Assembly (NCBI GenBank): GCA_029216955.1
Contig: JANAVB010004068.1
Location: 17,275-81,274 of the forward strand
Length of the DNA: 64,000 nt
Direction: 5' to 3'
Source of the DNA: Iris pallida
Taxonomy: Eukaryota; Streptophyta; Magnoliopsida; Asparagales; Iridaceae
How positions within the stretch are numbered: the first letter of the stretch is position 1; every line of letters starts with the position of its first letter. The notes below the pieces were generated by a model, which was given only the letters and a program-made list of their open reading frames with translations, did not search any database and had not been told where the DNA came from. Below, piece after piece: positions 60,401 to 64,000 of the stretch. The position numbers and the translations under genes were made by a program.

Positions 60401-61129
60401 ACTTGTGTCGGGTGGAGAAATACACTAGCTATGTGACCAAACCCCGGTTACTATATTCATGTAGATAGCTTAGGCCTCGCATCGTGCATACGGGTCCTAA
60501 GCCGTACAGATATTTATAACTCCTGTACATATTCCTGTACTCACCCCAGCCAGTCACATAGGCTAGTTGTATTTTAAATTTTGTACTTGTCATGTCTTGT
60601 ACTTCTGGTTCATAGTTACATTCCTGTACTTTATTTCTGTACTTACATTCCTGTACTTTCACGTTCATTTCTTGTATTTTATATTTGTGTTCTCTTGTAC
60701 TTATTTCATATCATGATGTTCATGTTCATTACCTAGAACTGTACTTTGCTCCGCTCCTGACTAGGATATGTTGCAGGTGAGATGGAGGCTTGTGTGACAC
60801 ATATTATGGTCGAGAGCCTGTAGATGCAGTAGAGCCAGCTGGAGTTGCACTGGACTTAGAGGCTGAGGAAGCCTAGCACTTTATCCATTAATAGTTTACA
60901 TTCCTTTGTATTTTGAGGCTATCAGACTTTACTTTTCATTTGCTGGAAATGTAATAACTCTTAGACTTGTACTTGATTCTGAGATTCGTTTATAGATGTT
61001 GTGTTTTGTACTTATTCCTGTTTATCTGGTTAGATTTCCCTAGATTGGTACAGCTTACTTTATCGTGTCCAACGATGAAGGCTGGGCGTGTCCGACTCGT
61101 GTCCGATTATTCGGGAGCGGATCGTGACA
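57413..61129 (+). repeat. 3' LTR of G
   Basis: 3.7 kb, from TGTTGCCCCAC to GGATCGTGACA. TATA-like TATTTAAA at 57722-57729 is followed by a CT-rich leader. At about 58109 a strong donor context CATG/GTAAGTTG suggests an intron in the leader. 58100-61100 is AT-rich with no gene; CTTGTACT recurs many times between 60290 and 60700. The last 80 or so bases match the end of the F LTR. Confidence 0.85.
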
Positions 61130-62230
61130 AAGAGGGTGCTCAACTCCATAGAAAACCTTTTCGCCAACTTCTTCTGGGGATACTGTGAAGGTACAGTCAA
61201 GCACCACTCGGCTAGCTGGGATACTATGACTAAACCGATGACCGAAAGAGGCCTTGGATTCTGCAGGTTGTCTAATGTTGTGAACGCTTGTTCCAAGAAG
61301 CTGTGTGGAAGCTCCGATGCAGTCATTCCATTTGGACTCGGTTCATGAAGGCCATATACTTCAAGCACATACATCCGTCGGTCGCTTCTCCGAACTACAG
61401 AGCATCGGCGTCCTGACATTGCATCCTGTATGGACGTAGCCTTGCAGAACCTTTTATCCGCCTTAATCTTGGCTTGGGAGCTTCGTTTTTTTTTTTCGAA
61501 TGGTGGGTCGGGGATGTCCTATTCCCCCACCTTCCGGCTGCTCCCCTTTCCAGCAAGATCAGAGATTTGTAGGCACTAATAGGGCGTAGAATTGGGAGAG
61601 GGTTCTGGCGTGGATGGGAAAGGACGCAACTGATGCTTTAGCTGCCTCTGATTTGACGATTAAGCCAGAACCATACTCATTGAGGTGGTCCCCCCTCGGT
61701 CAACGGATCTTTCTTTCATGCCTCTGTGAGAAGAGAGATCTGAGGCATTGGATTGCCATCCCTCACCATCGGGCCTTTCGGGCAAACTTGCATCCCTAAA
61801 AAATGGCCATTTCTGCTGTGGAGGGTGTACCGTAAGAAGCTTCCCACTGACGACACCCTCACCACCATAGGCTATAGTTTAACTTCGACGTGTAATTGCT
61901 GCACGACACGCCAACCTGAATCATTGAGCAAATTTTCTCGTCTCGTGAACTGGCTACGTAGGTTTGGAATGCTCTCTCCCTTCGTTGTGGCCAGGCTCAG
62001 GACGGTGGAGGCTTCAACGATCTTCTAGCCACCAGGGGCAGTGCCTCGCACGGCAACCAAATCGTCGCAACCGCCATTATGTGGGTTATCTGGAAAAATC
62101 GTAACAAACACATATGAGGGGCGACAATACTCCGCCAATCAACTCATAAGGGAGGCCATCCGTCAGATCTTCAAAGTCGACAGACACTGCAAGCATGTCA
62201 GAAAGGGTTTCTGGAACTCCCTGATCTGAA
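61130..62230 (+). pseudogene. LINE (L1-type) reverse transcriptase C-terminus and zinc-binding domain
   Basis: It starts mid-frame after element G: RVLNSIENLFANFFWG, then GLGFCRLSNVVNACSKKL, which follow the conserved FFWG-x(n)-GGLG-x3-L-x3-N-x-A pattern downstream of the RT in plant LINEs. WTRFMKAIYFKHIHPS follows in a shifted frame. At about 61800-61910 LLWRVYRKKLPTDDTL and CNCC match the reverse-transcriptase zinc-binding domain. A T run at 61486-61497 and several stops show decay. The 5' part lies left of the window beyond G. Confidence 0.75.
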
Positions 62231-62640
62231 GACCCCTTCAGGATTTGTTTTGGGTTCGTGCTGGGTGTCCCCTCGCTCTTTTTATTTTCGTCCCTCTTTT
62301 CGTTTTCTGCTTGCGCTTACTTGCAAAGGCTACGGCATTTTGCGCCTTTGATATGAATAAAAGGTTTGGGTGTTCAATATTTTTTTTTAAACAATGGCTA
62401 AAGCCTTCATTGAAATGGAAAACTAGAGGTTGTTACCGGAAGATAGCCCAAGTTCCTACAAGGTGAGGGTGGAACCCTTAGCAAAGATCCTAACTAAAAA
62501 TCGTTATTAACCAGCGATAGAAATTATATATATATATATATTATATATATATATATAATATATTATATATATAAATATATATTATATATATAATTATAGA
62601 ATCTGTAGCTCTGAAATTGAACTCGGTGGAGTTCAAAATT
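62231..62640. other. LINE 3' flank and TA microsatellite
   Basis: To about 62375 the sequence could be the LINE 3' UTR (TTTGATATGAATAAAAGG). From 62380 the plus strand has a T run followed by AAACAATGGCTAAAGCC; read on the minus strand this is a 3' tail ending in poly(A), possibly a second, oppositely oriented LINE end. A TA microsatellite occupies 62527-62597. No gene. Confidence 0.45.
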
Positions 62641-63480
62641 TTGAAATTTGAAAGGCGTGGTGGGTGGGGCGCGGGGCCCAAGGGGGGTGAGTGCGCTGCC
62701 CGAGTTGTGCGCTTCCCGCGAGGGGGTGCTGCGCGAGGAGGGCACGGAACCCGGGGGGAGGGATAGGGGGTGGGGGGGTGGCTCAGCCTGGAGCCACGGG
62801 ACTCTGGCTAAGGCGGCCGGAAGGGGGGGTGAGCGCTGGACGCCGTTGGAGTTGGCCAGCCCGGAGGGGAGGGACAGGCGCGGAGGCTCCGTGCACTGTC
62901 CGGAAGGGGGGCTCTGCCCAGCGCGCTGCCCGAAAGGGGGCTCTGCCCGAGGAGACCGACACGGGGCCCGAGAGGGGCGCGCATCGCCCGAGGGAGCGCG
63001 GGATCTACGGCGGGTGGGGCTCCGGCGGGTTGGAGTGGAGGCTCACTGCGGCGGAGGGAGAGGGGTCCTCGACGGAGGATCACCACCCCAGCCTAACATC
63101 ACCCTCACTGACATCGCCATTCGGCCATCTCCCCCACCAACGTCGGAATCCCAAAACTCCTCCGTCCGCACCCCCCTCCATGCAGTGGCCACCCGCTGCC
63201 ATCTCGCCACGTGCCTCCACACCCGTCTCCTTCGTTCATCCCAGCGCATCTCCATTCAGCCACCGGACAACCGTCCACCCAAAATCACCACCACCGACAG
63301 CAAAAGCCCACCACCGCCATCACCAAAATTTCAAACTCCACCAATCAAAAATTAAACGAAACCCTTACATTTGCCACGCTCGATTCCCTGCGGTCCGATC
63401 GCCCTAGCCTCCATCTCCGGCGCCAGCCTCCTCGTCTTCCCGCGCCGCCGCCTCCCTCTTAGCCGGCGAAGCCCCTCCGC
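62641..63480 (+). other. GC-rich block with two long overlapping open frames
   Basis: Open frames 62648-63355 (235 codons) and 62691-63407 (238 codons) overlap in different frames, and minus-strand frames are open too, which points to composition and not coding. The block contains imperfect repeats around CCCGAAAGGGGGCTCTGCCC (62900-62960). The product would be Gly/Arg/Pro/Ser-rich with no known domain. The layout (GC-rich, then CT-rich, then ATT repeat) mirrors the C LTR read on its sense strand, so this may be the start of a related LTR. Confidence 0.4.
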
Positions 63481-63843
63481 TGTCCCTCGGGCCATCGACC
63501 ACCGTGCGCCGCGGAGGTGACCGTCCGCGTCAACTCCACTGCGGGCTTCTTCCTAAGGCCACGCACCACTGCCAAAGGCGAACCAGCCCCTCCGTGCATG
63601 TAGTTGAGCACCGGTGAGCTTCCCGAACATCTCCCTCTCTCTCGCCTCTCTCTCCCCTCCTTTCCCTCTTCTTTCAGCTCTTTTTTTCTCTCTCCTTCGA
63701 GTCTCTTCAAGAAACCGAGCAAAACTTAAGTTGTGTTCTCTCCCTGTTGCTGTTTTGTTTTTATTTATGTTTTTGTTTTATTTTGTTTATTATTATTACT
63801 TTATCATTGTTAAATCTGTTTCAAGTGTATACACATTACTATA

Positions 63844-63874
<31 letters not shown>

Positions 63875-64000
63875 TTTTTTGGTGGTTTGTTTTGTTTGTT
63901 ACAGTATTAGAAATTAATTCCTATTGCACCTTAGTATTGTACCATGCATATATTTGTACTATAAAGTATTTACTTTTAGAATTTTTTTCCCAAACTATTT
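63481..64000 (+). other. CT-rich then AT-rich flank with ATT microsatellite
   Basis: A CT-rich leader-like stretch at 63625-63715, then T-rich sequence and an ATT repeat at 63845-63872. No coding sequence. See the comparison with the C LTR. Confidence 0.6.

Larger units (their letters stand above)
53093..61129 (+). mobile_element. Element G: chromovirus, 5' end outside window
   Basis: Starts inside gag because F is inserted there; the 5' LTR, PBS and gag start lie far left of the window. Order visible: gag, protease, RT, RNase H, integrase, decayed chromodomain, PPT, 3' LTR. Heavily mutated. It is inserted in a LINE at 61129/61130. Confidence 0.88.

Overview
This window reads as intergenic heterochromatin from a large, retrotransposon-rich plant (angiosperm) genome. 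I found no single-copy host gene, no rRNA, no complete tRNA gene and nothing prokaryotic. Almost every base belongs to one tower of nested transposable elements. The lineages (Tekay/Del-like chromoviruses with a C-terminal chromodomain, a Tat-lineage Ty3/gypsy element with a second RNase H, a plant L1-type LINE, a tRNA-derived SINE) are typical of flowering plants. GC-rich LTR leaders hint at a monocot, but that is only a guess.

The nest can be read from LTR ends, target-site duplications (TSDs) and repeated flanks. The outermost and oldest layer is a LINE reverse-transcriptase remnant (+, from 61130). Chromovirus G (+) sits in it, and only its gag-pol and 3' LTR (53093-61129) are visible. 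Non-autonomous element F (-, 45784-53092 in view) sits in the gag of G. Large LTR derivative C (-, window start to 45783) sits in F's 3' LTR; it has LTRs of about 4.1 kb and only about 1.1 kb of internal DNA. Two elements sit in C. Tat element D (+, 3903-31373, perfect TSD AATGG) is in its internal region, and chromovirus B (+, 33590-43015, perfect TSD GCCTG) is in its 5' LTR. D was itself hit by a solo LTR of the B family (-, 3921-6705) in its 5' LTR and by non-autonomous element E (-, 14695-25372, perfect TSD GTGAC) inside RNase H. A tRNA-derived SINE (-, about 17313-17433) then landed in one LTR of E.

Only B keeps a long intact coding block: an integrase-chromodomain ORF of 607 codons. D, G and the upstream part of B are interrupted by stops and frameshifts. 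C, E and F code for nothing convincing. They share with B a primer-binding site that fits tRNA-Ile, and with B and G a hairpin-like motif just before the polypurine tract, so they look like parasites of Tekay-type chromoviruses.

The most unusual element is D. Its LTRs, 5' leader and 3' region carry dozens of copies of TTTTACGC, some paired as perfect palindromes. Its roughly 2.9-kb 3' region holds small antisense ORFs, two of them 40-50 bases downstream of their own TATA boxes on the minus strand. The right end of the window (62.6-64.0 kb) is a GC-rich, CT-rich, then ATT-rich block whose architecture recalls the LTR of C in the opposite orientation.
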